Positions 38,323-48,980 of a stretch of DNA of 64,000 bases are shown one piece after another. The notes beneath the pieces are model-generated. The model was given only the letters and a program-made list of their open reading frames with translations, did no database searches and was not told the origin of the DNA. Within the stretch, counting starts at the first letter, position 1. Each line of letters opens with the position of its first letter. The position numbers and the translations under genes were made by a program. Origin of the DNA: Rhizobium sp. R634 (lineage in GTDB: Bacteria; Pseudomonadota; Alphaproteobacteria; Rhizobiales; Rhizobiaceae); NCBI RefSeq assembly GCF_002211305.1, contig NZ_LOKW01000029.1:1-64000 (forward strand). The letters are read 5' to 3'.

Positions 38323-39720
38323 TCAGATATGCAGCGCGCTTCCTAAAGCTTTCGCCGCCGCCTCCATGATCGCCTCGCTGCGGGTCGGATGTGCGTGGAT
38401 GGTGCCGGCGATGTCTTCCAGACGTGCGCCCATCTCGATCGCCATGGCGAAGGCCGCCGAGAGTTCGGAGACACCCGCCCCCACTGCCTGCAGGCCGAGA
38501 ACGAGATTGGTGTCGGCGCGGGCGACGACGCGCACGAAGCCCTCTTCGGACAGCATCGTCATCGCCCGTCCATTGGCGCTGAACGGAAACTGGCCGGTGC
38601 GGATTTCATAGCCTTGCGCCCTTGCCTCCGCCGGCGAGAGGCCGGCGCTGACGATTTCGGGATCGGTGAAGCAGATGGCGGGGATGCAGCGCTTGTCCCA
38701 GGCCCGCTTCCTGCCGGCGATGATCTCGGCCACCATCTCCCCTTGCGCCATGGCCCGATGGGCCAGCATCGGTTCGCCGGTCACGTCGCCGATCGCATAT
38801 ATACCCCGCATGGATGTGCGGCAGCGATCGTCGATCCTGAGATAGGGGCCGGCGCGGTCGAGATCGAGTTCTTCGAGACCGGAACCCGCCGTCCGCGGGC
38901 GGCGGCCGACGGTGACGAGGATGCGGTCGGCCGGCAGGGTCTCCCGCCGGCCATCGGAGGTTTCGATGAGCAATGCCTCGCCGTTGTCGGCAAGACCCAT
39001 GGCCTTCGCACCCGTCAGCACCCGGATACCGCTTTCGGTGAGCTTGCGCATCACGGGCCGCACCAGTTCGGCGTCATAGAGCGGCAGCACCTGTTGTGTC
39101 GCCTCGACGACCGTCACATCAGATCCCATCTTGGAGAAGGCCGTGCCGAGTTCCAGCCCGATATAACCGCCGCCGACCACCACGAGATTCTTGGGTAGCT
39201 CCGTCAGCGACAGCGCCTCGGTCGAGGAAATGACGCGGCCGCCGAATGGCAGGCTGGCAAGCTCCACCGGATCGGAGCCGGTGGCGATCACCACGGTCTC
39301 GGCGCGGATGATCTGCTGGCCGGTTTCCGTCTCGACCTCCACGGTCTTGCCGTCGCGAAAGTGGGCGCGGCCGTGGACGATCTTGACCCGCGCCTTCTGC
39401 AACAGCCCGGAGACGCCGCCCGTCAGCCGGCCGACGATACCGTCCTTCCAGGCGATCGTCCTGCCAAGATCGATCGAGGCGCCTTCGACACGGATCCCCA
39501 TCGGGTTCTTGCCGGCAAGCATCTTCTGCGTGGCGTCGAACTCCTCGGCCGCATGGATCAAGGCCTTGGAGGGAATGCAGCCGACCGTCAGGCAGGTGCC
39601 GCCGGGCTTGCCGGCTTCGACGACGACGGTATCGATGCCGAGCTGGCCGGCGCGGATGGCGCAGACATAACCGCCCGGACCGGCGCCGATGACGAGGAGC
39701 TTGCAGAGAATTTCTTTCAT
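38323..39720 (-). CDS. lpdV: Dihydrolipoyl dehydrogenase (E3) of the branched-chain 2-oxoacid complex
   Basis: 465 residues. FAD-binding GAGPGGYVCAIRAGQLG, redox disulfide GGTCLTVGCIPSKALIH (C-x4-C), NAD-binding VVVGGGYIGLELGTAF, second FAD contact YAIGDVTGEPMLAHRAM, and the C-terminal HAHPTRSEAIMEAA with the His-Glu pair. It reoxidises the lipoyl arm of the E2 subunit encoded just upstream (3-base gap). Last gene of a minus-strand operon beginning at 46404. The dedicated E3 is named here by context. Confidence 0.94.
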   Translation of the reverse strand: MKEILCKLLVIGAGPGGYVCAIRAGQLGIDTVVVEAGKPGGTCLTVGCIPSKALIHAAEEFDATQKMLAGKNPMGIRVEGASIDLGRTIAWKDGIVGRLTGGVSGLLQKARVKIVHGRAHFRDGKTVEVETETGQQIIRAETVVIATGSDPVELASLPFGGRVISSTEALSLTELPKNLVVVGGGYIGLELGTAFSKMGSDVTVVEATQQVLPLYDAELVRPVMRKLTESGIRVLTGAKAMGLADNGEALLIETSDGRRETLPADRILVTVGRRPRTAGSGLEELDLDRAGPYLRIDDRCRTSMRGIYAIGDVTGEPMLAHRAMAQGEMVAEIIAGRKRAWDKRCIPAICFTDPEIVSAGLSPAEARAQGYEIRTGQFPFSANGRAMTMLSEEGFVRVVARADTNLVLGLQAVGAGVSELSAAFAMAIEMGARLEDIAGTIHAHPTRSEAIMEAAAKALGSALHI

Positions 39721-39723
39721 GGA

Positions 39724-40971
39724 TCAGCCTTCGATGAAAATGAGCGCCGGGGTTTCGAGGAGCGTACGGATGCGCTGCACGAAGGTCGCCGCGTCCCAGC
39801 CGTCGATGATGCGGTGGTCGAAGCTCGAGGAGAGGTTCATCATCTTGCGCGGCACGAATTGCGTCCCGTCCCAGACCGGACGCGTGGCGATCTTGTTGAC
39901 GCCGATGATCGCGACCTCAGGATGATTGATGACGGGCGTCGAGACGATGCCGCCGAGTGCGCCGAGCGAGCTGATGGTGATGGTCGAGCCGGAAAGTTCA
40001 TCACGCGTTGCCGTGCCCGAACGCGCCGCTTCCGCCAGACGGTTCATCTCGGCCGCACAATCCCAGATGCCGCGCGCTTCCGCATGCCGCACAACGGGCA
40101 CGGTCAGCCCGGCCGGTGTCTGCGTGGCGATGCCGATATGTACGGCACTATAACGCGTGATGATGCCGGCATCGTCGTCAAAGGTGGCGTTGACCTCGGG
40201 TTGCTCGGAAATCGCCTTGACCAGGGCCCGCATCAGGAAGGGCAGAACCGTCAGCTTCGGATGACCTTCCCTGCGGTCGCCGTTCATGGTGGCGCGCAGT
40301 TCCTCGAACGCCGTCATATCGACTTCCTCCACATAGGTGATGTGGGGAATGCGCGAGGTGGACAGCACCATCTTCTCGGCGATGCGGCGCCGCAGGCCAG
40401 TCAGCTTGATCTCCTCGATCGCGGTCTTTCTGGCGAGACCATTCTTTGCCGTTGCGGGCGCTGCTCCCTGGGCCAGGAATTGCTCGACATCCTCTCGCAG
40501 GATACGCCCGGCCGGTCCGCTTCCCTGCACCTGCCGGAGATCGACGCCGCTTTCCCTGGCGAAGAGCCGCACCGAGGGAGCCGCGAGCGGCCTTTCGGCC
40601 GGAGGCGGCGCGGGAGCCGGGGGAGCCGTCGCAGTCACAGCAGCCGGAGACGGCCGTGCTGCTTCGACCTTGACCGGTTCGGCAACCGGCGCCTGTGAGA
40701 TCTGCACGGGCGGAGCGTCGCCGGCATCGCCCGTCGTCTCGATCCGCACCAGCGGCGCCTTGACCGCGATACGGTCACCAATCTCGCCGGCGAGCCAGAT
40801 GACGGTGCCGTTGACGGGAGACGGAATTTCCACCGTCGCCTTGTCGGTCATGACGGCGGCGATCACCATGTCCTCGCGGACCGGATCGCCTGCCTTCACG
40901 TGCCATTCCACAAGCTCGGCCTCGGCGACCCCTTCCCCGACATCGGGCATCTTGATGATGAATTCACCCAT
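39724..40971 (-). CDS. bkdB: Dihydrolipoyl acyltransferase (E2) of the branched-chain 2-oxoacid dehydrogenase
   Basis: 415 residues. One lipoyl domain with the lipoylated lysine in [11 protein letters not shown], an Ala/Pro-rich linker (about 90-140), a peripheral-subunit-binding domain ([20 protein letters not shown]), and a catalytic domain ending [14 protein letters not shown] (the H-x3-D-G active site). It transfers the branched acyl group to CoA and forms the core of the complex with E1 alpha/beta and E3. It begins 3 bases after the E1 beta stop. Confidence 0.94.
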   Translation of the reverse strand: MGEFIIKMPDVGEGVAEAELVEWHVKAGDPVREDMVIAAVMTDKATVEIPSPVNGTVIWLAGEIGDRIAVKAPLVRIETTGDAGDAPPVQISQAPVAEPVKVEAARPSPAAVTATAPPAPAPPPAERPLAAPSVRLFARESGVDLRQVQGSGPAGRILREDVEQFLAQGAAPATAKNGLARKTAIEEIKLTGLRRRIAEKMVLSTSRIPHITYVEEVDMTAFEELRATMNGDRREGHPKLTVLPFLMRALVKAISEQPEVNATFDDDAGIITRYSAVHIGIATQTPAGLTVPVVRHAEARGIWDCAAEMNRLAEAARSGTATRDELSGSTITISSLGALGGIVSTPVINHPEVAIIGVNKIATRPVWDGTQFVPRKMMNLSSSFDHRIIDGWDAATFVQRIRTLLETPALIFIEG

Positions 40972-40974
40972 GGC

Positions 40975-41988
40975 TCAGGCCTCCATGACTTCGGCAAGCG
41001 CCCGCCCGACGCGGCCTGGACCGGGGAAATAATCCCACTCCTGCGCATGCGGATAGGGCGTGTCCCAGCCGGCGACGCGCACGACAGGCGCTTCGAGGTG
41101 ATAGAAGCAATGTTCCTGCACCAGCGACACGACCTCGGCGCCGAAGCCCGACGTCAAGGTCGCCTCATGCACGACGACGCAGCGTCCGGTTTTGGTGACC
41201 GATTTGACGATCGTATCGAGATCGAGCGGCAGCAGGCTTCTCAGATCGATTACCTCGGCGTCGATACCGGCATCCTCGGCCGCGGCAAGCGCCACATGCA
41301 CCATGGTACCGTAAGCGATCACTGTTACCGCCGATCCCTCCCGCCGCACTTCGGCCTTGCCGATTGGGATCGTGTAATGGCCGTCGGGCACCTCGCCCAG
41401 ATCATGTTTCGACCAGGGTGTGACCGGCCGCTCGTGATGGCCGTCGAAGGGACCATTGTAAAGCCGCTTGGGCTCCAGGAACATGACCGGATCGGGATCC
41501 TCGATCGCCGCGATCAGCAGGCCTTTGGCATCGTAGGGATTGGAGGGAACGATCACCTTCAGCCCGCAGACATGGGTGAAGAGCGCTTCCGGGCTCTGGC
41601 TGTGCGTCTGGCCGCCGAAAATGCCGCCGCCTGTCGGCATGCGCACGACGATCGGGCAGGTGAAATCGCCGTTGGAGCGGTAGCGGATGCGCGCCGCCTC
41701 CTGCGTCAGCTGGTCATAGGCAGGATACATGTAATCGGCGAACTGGATTTCGACGCAGGGCTTCAGCCCGTAGGCGGCCATGCCGATCGCCGTGCCGACG
41801 ATGCCGGATTCGCTGATCGGCGTATCGAAGCAGCGCGTCCTGCCGTATTTTGCCTGCAGGCCCTGGGTGCTGCGGAAAACACCGCCGAAATAGCCGACAT
41901 CCTCGCCGAACACCACGACATTGTCGTCCTTCGCCATCGAGACGTCCATGGCGCTGCGCACGGCCTCGATCATCGTCATCCTGGCCAT
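40975..41988 (-). CDS. bkdA2: Branched-chain 2-oxoacid dehydrogenase E1 beta subunit
   Basis: 337 residues from the ATG at 41988 (MARMTMIEAVRSAMD), one base after the E1 alpha stop; the longer open frame to 42087 lies within E1 alpha and lacks family similarity. Motifs: VVVFGEDVGYFGGVFRSTQGL (thiamine diphosphate contact), DTPISESGIVGTAIGMAAYG, FADYMYPAYDQLTQEAAR, VRMPTGGGIFGGQTHSQSPE, VIDLRSLLPLD. Forms the alpha2-beta2 E1 that decarboxylates the oxoacids of Val, Leu and Ile. Confidence 0.94.
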   Translation of the reverse strand: MARMTMIEAVRSAMDVSMAKDDNVVVFGEDVGYFGGVFRSTQGLQAKYGRTRCFDTPISESGIVGTAIGMAAYGLKPCVEIQFADYMYPAYDQLTQEAARIRYRSNGDFTCPIVVRMPTGGGIFGGQTHSQSPEALFTHVCGLKVIVPSNPYDAKGLLIAAIEDPDPVMFLEPKRLYNGPFDGHHERPVTPWSKHDLGEVPDGHYTIPIGKAEVRREGSAVTVIAYGTMVHVALAAAEDAGIDAEVIDLRSLLPLDLDTIVKSVTKTGRCVVVHEATLTSGFGAEVVSLVQEHCFYHLEAPVVRVAGWDTPYPHAQEWDYFPGPGRVGRALAEVMEA

Positions 41989-41989
41989 G

Positions 41990-43285
<1,296 letters not shown>

Positions 43286-44413
43286 TTATAGATTGCGGGC
43301 GATCACCATGCGCTGCACGTCGCTCGTTCCCTCATAGATCTGGCAGATGCGCACATCGCGATAGATGCGCTCGACCGGGTAATCGGCCATGTAGCCGTAG
43401 CCGCCATGGATCTGGATCGCGTCGGAGCAGACGCGTTCGGCCATCTCCGAGGCGAAGAGCTTTGCCATCGATGCTTCCGACAGGCAGGGCATTTCGGCTT
43501 CCCTCAAGGCGGCGGCGTGAAAGACGAGCTGGCGCGCCGCCTCGATCCGCACCGCCATATCGGCAAGGCGGAAGGCGACGGCCTGGTGCTCGAAGATCGG
43601 CTTGCCGAAGGCCGTTCGCTCCTTGGCATAATCGCACGCCGCCTCGAAGGCCGCCCGCGCCATGCCGACCGCCTGAGCCGCAATGCCGATCCGCCCGCCT
43701 TCGAGATTGGCGAGCGCGATGCGGTAACCTTCGCCTTCCGCCCCGAGCCTCATTTCTGCAGGAATGCGCATGTTGTTGAAGGCGATCTGGCAGGTATCGG
43801 TGGAATGCAGCCCGAGCTTTTCCTCGACTCGGATCACCTCGTAGCCCGGCGTCTCCGTCGGCACGATGAAGGCGGTGATGCCCTTCTTGCCGGCATCGGG
43901 ATCGGTGACGGCAAAGACGATGATGACATTGCCGTTCTTTCCCGAGGTGATGAACTGCTTGGCGCCGTCGATCACGTAGTGGTCGCCGTCCCGCCGCGCC
44001 CGGGTCTTCAGGTTGGAAGCGTCGGAACCGGCCTGCGGCTCGGTCAGCGCAAAACCGCCGATCCATTCGCCGCTCGCCAGTTTCGGCAGGAAGCGCTGCC
44101 GCTGTTCCTCAGTGCCGAATTTCAGGATCGGCACGCAGCCGACGGAGCTATGCACGCTCATGATCGTCGAACAGGGCCCGTCGCCGGCGGCAATCTCCTC
44201 GAGTGCCGCGGCATAGGCGACGACGCCGGTATCCGAGCCGCCATAGGCCTCCGGCACCAGCATGCCGAGCAGGCCAAGCTCGCCCATCTCCTTCAGTTCC
44301 TCGCGCGGGAAAAGATGTTCCCGGTCGCGTTTGGCCGCCCCCGGCGCCAGCCGGTCGCGAGCAAAGTCGCGGGCGAGATCGCTGATCTGCTGTTGGAGGT
44401 CGGAAAGGATCAT
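43286..44413 (-). CDS. Acyl-CoA dehydrogenase, probably short/branched-chain (2-methylbutyryl- or isobutyryl-CoA)
   Basis: 375 residues. FAD/substrate motifs: [46 protein letters not shown]. Catalytic glutamate is in the C-terminal [18 protein letters not shown], the position used by short- and medium-chain enzymes, unlike the isovaleryl-CoA dehydrogenase encoded at 47835. Co-operonic with a thiolase and an HSD10-like dehydrogenase, which suits the isoleucine and valine branches. Start 15 bases after the thiolase stop. Confidence 0.9.
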   Translation of the reverse strand: MILSDLQQQISDLARDFARDRLAPGAAKRDREHLFPREELKEMGELGLLGMLVPEAYGGSDTGVVAYAAALEEIAAGDGPCSTIMSVHSSVGCVPILKFGTEEQRQRFLPKLASGEWIGGFALTEPQAGSDASNLKTRARRDGDHYVIDGAKQFITSGKNGNVIIVFAVTDPDAGKKGITAFIVPTETPGYEVIRVEEKLGLHSTDTCQIAFNNMRIPAEMRLGAEGEGYRIALANLEGGRIGIAAQAVGMARAAFEAACDYAKERTAFGKPIFEHQAVAFRLADMAVRIEAARQLVFHAAALREAEMPCLSEASMAKLFASEMAERVCSDAIQIHGGYGYMADYPVERIYRDVRICQIYEGTSDVQRMVIARNL

Positions 44414-44428
44414 CTGCCCGCCTCCCCG

Positions 44429-45616
44429 CTAGTGCCGCTCGATGGCGACGGCCGTCGCCTCGCCACCGCCGATACAGAGTGCCGCCATGCCGCGTTTCAA
44501 GTCATAACGCTCCAGCGCCGCAAGCAGCGTCACCAGAATGCGGGCTCCCGACGCCCCGATCGGATGGCCGAGCGCGCAGGCGCCGCCATGGACGTTCACC
44601 TTCTCATGCGGCAGGTCTAGATCGCGCATCGCCGCCATGGCGACGACGGCGAAGGCCTCGTTGATCTCGAAGAGATCGACGTCCGAAAGCGCCAGGCCGG
44701 TTCGATCGGAGAGCTTCTGCAGGGCGCCGATCGGGGCGGTGGCGAAAAGATTGGGCGCCTGCGAATGGGTAGCGTGGCCGAGGATGGTGGCGAGCGGCGT
44801 CAGACCGCGACGCTCGGCCTGCGAGCAGCGCATCAGCACGAGGGCTGCCGCGCCGTCGGAGATCGAGCTGGAATTGGCGGCAGTCACCGTGCCGCCGTCG
44901 CGGAAGGCGGGTTTCAGCGTCGGGATCTTGTCGAGCCTTGCCTTGCCGGGCTGTTCGTCACGGCTCGCCACCTGCTCTGATTTGCCCGATTTCACCGTGA
45001 CCGGCACGATCTCGCTCTCGAAACAGCCGTCCGCGATCGCCTTCTGCGCCCGCGTCAGCGAGGCGATGGCGTAGTTGTCCTGCGCCTCACGCGTGAACTG
45101 ATAGGCCTCGGCGCAATCCTCCGCGAAGCTGCCCATCAAGCGCCCCTTGTCATAAGCATCCTCCAGCCCGTCGAGGAACATGTGATCCACGATCCGCCCA
45201 TGGCCGAGCCTGTAACCGGCACGGGCTCTGTCAAGGAGATAGGGCGCGTTGGTCATGCTTTCCATGCCGCCTGCGACTGCCACCGAGGCGCTGCCGGCGG
45301 CAATCAGGTCATGGGCCATCATGATCGCCTTCATGCCAGAGCCGCACATCTTGTTGACGGTACTGGCGCCAGTCGCAAAGGGCAGGCCGGCATGGATGGC
45401 CGCCTGACGTGCCGGCGCCTGCCCCTGCCCCGCGGGCAGCACGCAGCCAAAGACGACTTCCTCGATCGCCTCGGGCTCTACGCGGCTGCGCTCAAGTGCT
45501 GCGCGGATCGCCGCGGCTCCAAGCTCGGGGGCTGCCGTATCCTTCAGCTCTCCCTGAAAGCTGCCGATCGGCGTGCGCCCCGCACCGGTGATGACGATGG
45601 GGTCCTGCAATGCCAT
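44429..45616 (-). CDS. Acetyl-CoA C-acyltransferase (thiolase)
   Basis: 395 residues from the ATG at 45616, with AGGAGG 5 bases upstream. All three catalytic residues are visible: Cys in NKMCGSGMKAIMMAHD, His in GGACALGHPIGASGARI, and Cys in ALCIGGGEATAVAIE. In this operon it probably cleaves 2-methylacetoacetyl-CoA to acetyl-CoA and propionyl-CoA at the end of isoleucine breakdown, although acetoacetyl-CoA is also a possible substrate. Confidence 0.92.
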   Translation of the reverse strand: MALQDPIVITGAGRTPIGSFQGELKDTAAPELGAAAIRAALERSRVEPEAIEEVVFGCVLPAGQGQAPARQAAIHAGLPFATGASTVNKMCGSGMKAIMMAHDLIAAGSASVAVAGGMESMTNAPYLLDRARAGYRLGHGRIVDHMFLDGLEDAYDKGRLMGSFAEDCAEAYQFTREAQDNYAIASLTRAQKAIADGCFESEIVPVTVKSGKSEQVASRDEQPGKARLDKIPTLKPAFRDGGTVTAANSSSISDGAAALVLMRCSQAERRGLTPLATILGHATHSQAPNLFATAPIGALQKLSDRTGLALSDVDLFEINEAFAVVAMAAMRDLDLPHEKVNVHGGACALGHPIGASGARILVTLLAALERYDLKRGMAALCIGGGEATAVAIERH

Positions 45617-45636
45617 CTTTCCTCCTCGGGCGACGC

Positions 45637-46404
45637 TCACCGCGCGCCCATCCGCAATGCGCCGTCGAGGCGGATGACCTCGCCGTTCAGCATGTTGTTT
45701 TCAAAGATATGGCGCACCAGCCCGGCAAATTCCGCCGGCCGGCCGAGCCGCGGCGGAAAGGGCACGCTCTTGCCCAGCGCTTCCTGCACTTCCGCCGGCA
45801 TACCAGCCATCATCGGCGTCTCGAAAATACCAGGCGCGATGGACACGACGCGAATGCCGTAGCGGGCAAGCTCGCGGGCGATTGGCAGGGTCATCGCCGC
45901 CACCCCGCCCTTGGAGGCGGCATAAGCCGCCTGGCCGATCTGCCCGTCGAAGGCGGCGACCGAGGCCGTATTGACGATGACGCCGCGTTCGCCTTCCGCA
46001 TCCGGCGCCGCATTCTGGATGGCTGCGGCAGCAAGCCGGATCATGTTGAATGTGCCGATGAGATTGATGCCGATGGTGCGGGCAAAACTCTCCAGCCGGT
46101 GCGGCCCGTCGCGGCCGATCACCTTCTCGGCCGGCGCGACGCCAGCGCAATTGACGAGCCCGCGCAGGCCGCCAAAAGCTTGGACCGCGGCAGCAACCAC
46201 CGCCGCCCCTTCCTCGCCATCGCTCACATCGGCCTTGATGAAGCGGGCATCGCTCCCGAATTCCCGGGCGATCCCCTCGCCCGCTTCGGTATTGAGATCT
46301 GCGATCGCTACACGCCCGCCGGCCTCGACGAGCATGCGCGCCACTGCGGCGCCAAGCCCGGAGCCGCCGCCGGTCACGATGAAACTTGCTCCCGGGATCA
46401 ACAT
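45637..46404 (-). CDS. 3-Hydroxyacyl-CoA dehydrogenase of the SDR (HSD10) type
   Basis: 255 residues from the ATG at 46404; a longer frame to 46752 crosses the divergent AraC gene and is ignored. NAD-binding TGGGSGLG near the N-terminus, [10 protein letters not shown], active-site Ser in [11 protein letters not shown] and YAASK (Y-x3-K). [16 protein letters not shown] and [17 protein letters not shown] are typical of HSD10-like enzymes that oxidise 2-methyl-3-hydroxybutyryl-CoA. First gene of the operon running to lpdV. Confidence 0.9.
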   Translation of the reverse strand: MLIPGASFIVTGGGSGLGAAVARMLVEAGGRVAIADLNTEAGEGIAREFGSDARFIKADVSDGEEGAAVVAAAVQAFGGLRGLVNCAGVAPAEKVIGRDGPHRLESFARTIGINLIGTFNMIRLAAAAIQNAAPDAEGERGVIVNTASVAAFDGQIGQAAYAASKGGVAAMTLPIARELARYGIRVVSIAPGIFETPMMAGMPAEVQEALGKSVPFPPRLGRPAEFAGLVRHIFENNMLNGEVIRLDGALRMGAR

Positions 46405-46491
46405 GGATCTCTTCTCCTCGCCGCCGGCCCGTCTCCTCCAGATCATGCCGGCAGGCGGGATTCTATTCGCTCCTCCTATTGCAAGCGATGA

Positions 46492-46522
46492 CAAAACTGC
46501 TCCATTATTTCGGACAGTTTTG
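46492..46522. promoter_or_regulatory. Inverted repeat between the SDR operon and the AraC-type gene
   Basis: CAAAACTG at 46492-46499 is exactly complementary to CAGTTTTG at 46515-46522, separated by 15 bases, in a 137-base divergent intergenic region. Its right edge is 19 bases before the AraC-gene start. It may be a regulator-binding site controlling both directions. Confidence 0.4.
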
Positions 46523-46541
46523 CCATAGCGCGAGGATTGAT

Positions 46542-47558
46542 ATGGCCGAGATCGAACGACGCATGATCGCGCCGGGCTTCGTCGAGGAAGCGCTCGACAG
46601 CCTGCGGCGGCTGGGCAAGCCGACGGCGCCGATTCTTGCGCAGGTCGGCATGCCATCTCTCGTCGAACATCCGGTTTCGGCGGAGACCTACGGCGCGCTG
46701 TGGCTCGCAATCGCGGCCGAGCTCGACGATGAATTCTTCGGCATGGGCGCACGGCCGATGCGCAGCGGCAGCTTCACGCTGCTTAGCCATTGCGTGCTGC
46801 ACGCGCCGACGCTCGGTCACGCACTGCGCCGGGCGCTGCGCTTCCTCGATGTCGTGCTCGACGATCCCCGAGGGCGGCTCGTCATTCGCGACGGCCTGGC
46901 AGAGATCGAACTCCGGGACGCCGGCGGCCCGCGTTCGGCCTTTGCCTACCGCACCTACTGGATCATCCTGCACGGCATCACCTGCTGGCTGGTCGGGCGG
47001 CGCATTCCGATCCGCCTCGTCGATTTCCGCTGCGCCGAGCCGAAACAAGGGGCCGACTACCGGCTCTTCTTCGGCGCGCCGGTGCGTTTTTCCCAACCGA
47101 TCAGCCGCCTCGGCTTCGACAGCGCCATGCTCGACCTGCCGATCTCCCGCAGCGAGCAGGCGCTCAAACAATTCCTGCGCGGCGCCCCTGCCAATATTCT
47201 GGTGCGCTACCGTTACGATGCCGGCATCGCCGCCGCCGTGCGCCGGCGCTTGAGCCAGGCCACGCCCGCTACCTGGCGAAGCTTTACCGAACTCGCCGCC
47301 GACATGCGCATGCCGCCCTCGACGCTGCGCCACCGCTTGCACGACGAGGGACAGAGCTACGCCGCCATCAAGGACGATATCCGCCGCGACCTTGCCGTCG
47401 ACCTGCTGCTGAACACCTCGAAGACCATCGGCGAGATCGCCGTGCAGCTCGGCTATTCCGAGCCCAGCGCCTTCTTCCGGGCCTTCCGGAAATGGACGGG
47501 CAAGAGCCCGGAGGCTTTCCGGCGGGACGGTTCGGGAGAGCAGGAACGCGAGCGGTAA
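46542..47558 (+). CDS. AraC-family transcriptional regulator
   Basis: 338 residues from the ATG at 46542 (GAGGA 5 bases upstream); the frame is open further back but without a ribosome site. An N-terminal ligand-type domain of about 200 residues (the Arabinose_bd kind, found in MmsR/OruR-like regulators) is followed by two helix-turn-helix motifs: [22 protein letters not shown] and [32 protein letters not shown]. Divergent from the branched-chain catabolic operon and followed by the leucine-branch operon, so it probably controls one or both. Confidence 0.9.
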   Translation: MAEIERRMIAPGFVEEALDSLRRLGKPTAPILAQVGMPSLVEHPVSAETYGALWLAIAAELDDEFFGMGARPMRSGSFTLLSHCVLHAPTLGHALRRALRFLDVVLDDPRGRLVIRDGLAEIELRDAGGPRSAFAYRTYWIILHGITCWLVGRRIPIRLVDFRCAEPKQGADYRLFFGAPVRFSQPISRLGFDSAMLDLPISRSEQALKQFLRGAPANILVRYRYDAGIAAAVRRRLSQATPATWRSFTELAADMRMPPSTLRHRLHDEGQSYAAIKDDIRRDLAVDLLLNTSKTIGEIAVQLGYSEPSAFFRAFRKWTGKSPEAFRRDGSGEQERER

Positions 47559-47586
47559 GGGAAAGACCCGCGTTGTTCCACACGCT

Positions 47587-47720
47587 CCCTCATGCCTGTG
47601 CTTGTCACAGGCATCCAGCGCGTCCAAGTCCTTGGGCGCAAGAGACTACCTTGAGCAAATGAGTCATCACCGCGCAGACGCGCGGTGGCTGGATGCCTGT
47701 GACAAGCACAGGCATGAGGG
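47587..47720. repeat. RIME-like palindromic intergenic element
   Basis: A 33-base sequence at 47587-47619 recurs as its exact reverse complement at 47688-47720. Each arm contains a smaller palindrome, TGCCTGTG-CTTGT-CACAGGCA. A further stem, CACCGCG...CGCGGTG, lies inside at about 47669-47688. This two-palindrome layout is typical of rhizobial intergenic mosaic elements. It fills most of the 276-base gap between the AraC gene and the leucine operon; no gene is seen in the gap. Confidence 0.8.
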
Positions 47721-47834
47721 TGGAGAGAGAGGCGCCTGCCATAGTGCCCTCCATAAGCACCAGCAAATACCATTCACCCACAGCACTTTGAACCTGCCGC
47801 AACCCGCGCTACATATTTCAGCGGGAGGAGTGCC

Positions 47835-48980
47835 ATGTTTGATTTTTCGCTCGGCGACACCGCGGACGCGATCCGCGAAACGACGGCGCGGTTTGCCGCC
47901 GATCATATTGCTCCGCTGGCTGCGGAGATCGACGAAAGCAACACGTTTCCGCGCCAGCTCTGGCCTCAGATGGGCGCGCTCGGCCTGCATGGGATTACCG
48001 TCGAAGAAGAATTCGGCGGGGCCGGCCTCGGTTATCTCGAACATGTCGTCGCCATGGAGGAGGTCTCCCGCGCCTCGGCCTCGGTGGGCTTGAGCTACGG
48101 CGCCCATTCCAATCTCTGCGTCAACCAGATCCGCCGCTGGGCCTCGCCGGAGCAGAAACAGCGCTATCTGCCGAAACTGATCTCCGGCGAGCATGTCGGT
48201 TCACTTGCCATGTCCGAAGCCGGAGCCGGCTCCGATGTCGTCTCCATGCGTCTGCGCGCCGAGAAAAAGGGCGAACGCTACGTCCTGAACGGCACCAAAT
48301 TCTGGATCACCAATGCGCCACATGCCGATGTGCTTGTCGTCTATGCCAAGACCGACGCGGCGGCCGGGCCGAAGGGCATTTCCGCCTTTATCATCGAAAA
48401 AGGCCTGCCCGGCTTCAGCGTGTCAAAGAAGCTCTCCAAGCTCGGCATGCGCGGCAGCGACACGGCCGAGCTGGTATTCCAGGATTGCGAAGTGCCGGCC
48501 GAGGCGCTGATGGGCCGGGAGGGCGAGGGCGTGAAGATCCTGATGTCAGGCCTCGACTATGAGCGCGCCGTGCTCGCCGCCGGCCCGCTCGGCATCATGC
48601 AGGCCTGCCTGGATGTCGTGCTGCCCTATGTGCGTGACCGAAAACAATTCGGCAAAGCGATCGGCGATTTCCAGCTGATGCAGGGCAAGATCGCCGACAT
48701 GTATGTCGCGCTGAATTCGGCGCGTGCCTATGTCTATTCCGTCGCCCGCGCCTGCGACGCCGGCCGCGCCACCCGTACGGACGCGGCCGCCGCGATCCTC
48801 TTTGCCAGCGAGAATGCAGTGAAGGTGTCGCTGGAGGCGATCCAGGCGCTCGGCGGCGCCGGCTACACCAAGGAGTGGCCGGTCGAGCGCTTCCTGCGCG
48901 ACGCCAAGCTCTACGATATCGGCGCCGGCACCAATGAGATCCGCCGCTATCTGATCGGCCGGGAGCTCATCGCGTCATGA
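47835..48980 (+). CDS. ivd: Isovaleryl-CoA dehydrogenase
   Basis: 381 residues, with GGGAGGAG 5 bases before the ATG. Oxidises isovaleryl-CoA to 3-methylcrotonyl-CoA. Diagnostic: a glutamate at E243 in [14 protein letters not shown] (the position used as catalytic base by isovaleryl-CoA dehydrogenases), and [12 protein letters not shown] at the C-terminus without the glutamate used by other acyl-CoA dehydrogenases. Also [14 protein letters not shown] and [10 protein letters not shown]. First gene of the leucine operon; it overlaps the carboxylase beta gene by 4 bases. Confidence 0.94.
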   Translation: MFDFSLGDTADAIRETTARFAADHIAPLAAEIDESNTFPRQLWPQMGALGLHGITVEEEFGGAGLGYLEHVVAMEEVSRASASVGLSYGAHSNLCVNQIRRWASPEQKQRYLPKLISGEHVGSLAMSEAGAGSDVVSMRLRAEKKGERYVLNGTKFWITNAPHADVLVVYAKTDAAAGPKGISAFIIEKGLPGFSVSKKLSKLGMRGSDTAELVFQDCEVPAEALMGREGEGVKILMSGLDYERAVLAAGPLGIMQACLDVVLPYVRDRKQFGKAIGDFQLMQGKIADMYVALNSARAYVYSVARACDAGRATRTDAAAAILFASENAVKVSLEAIQALGGAGYTKEWPVERFLRDAKLYDIGAGTNEIRRYLIGRELIAS

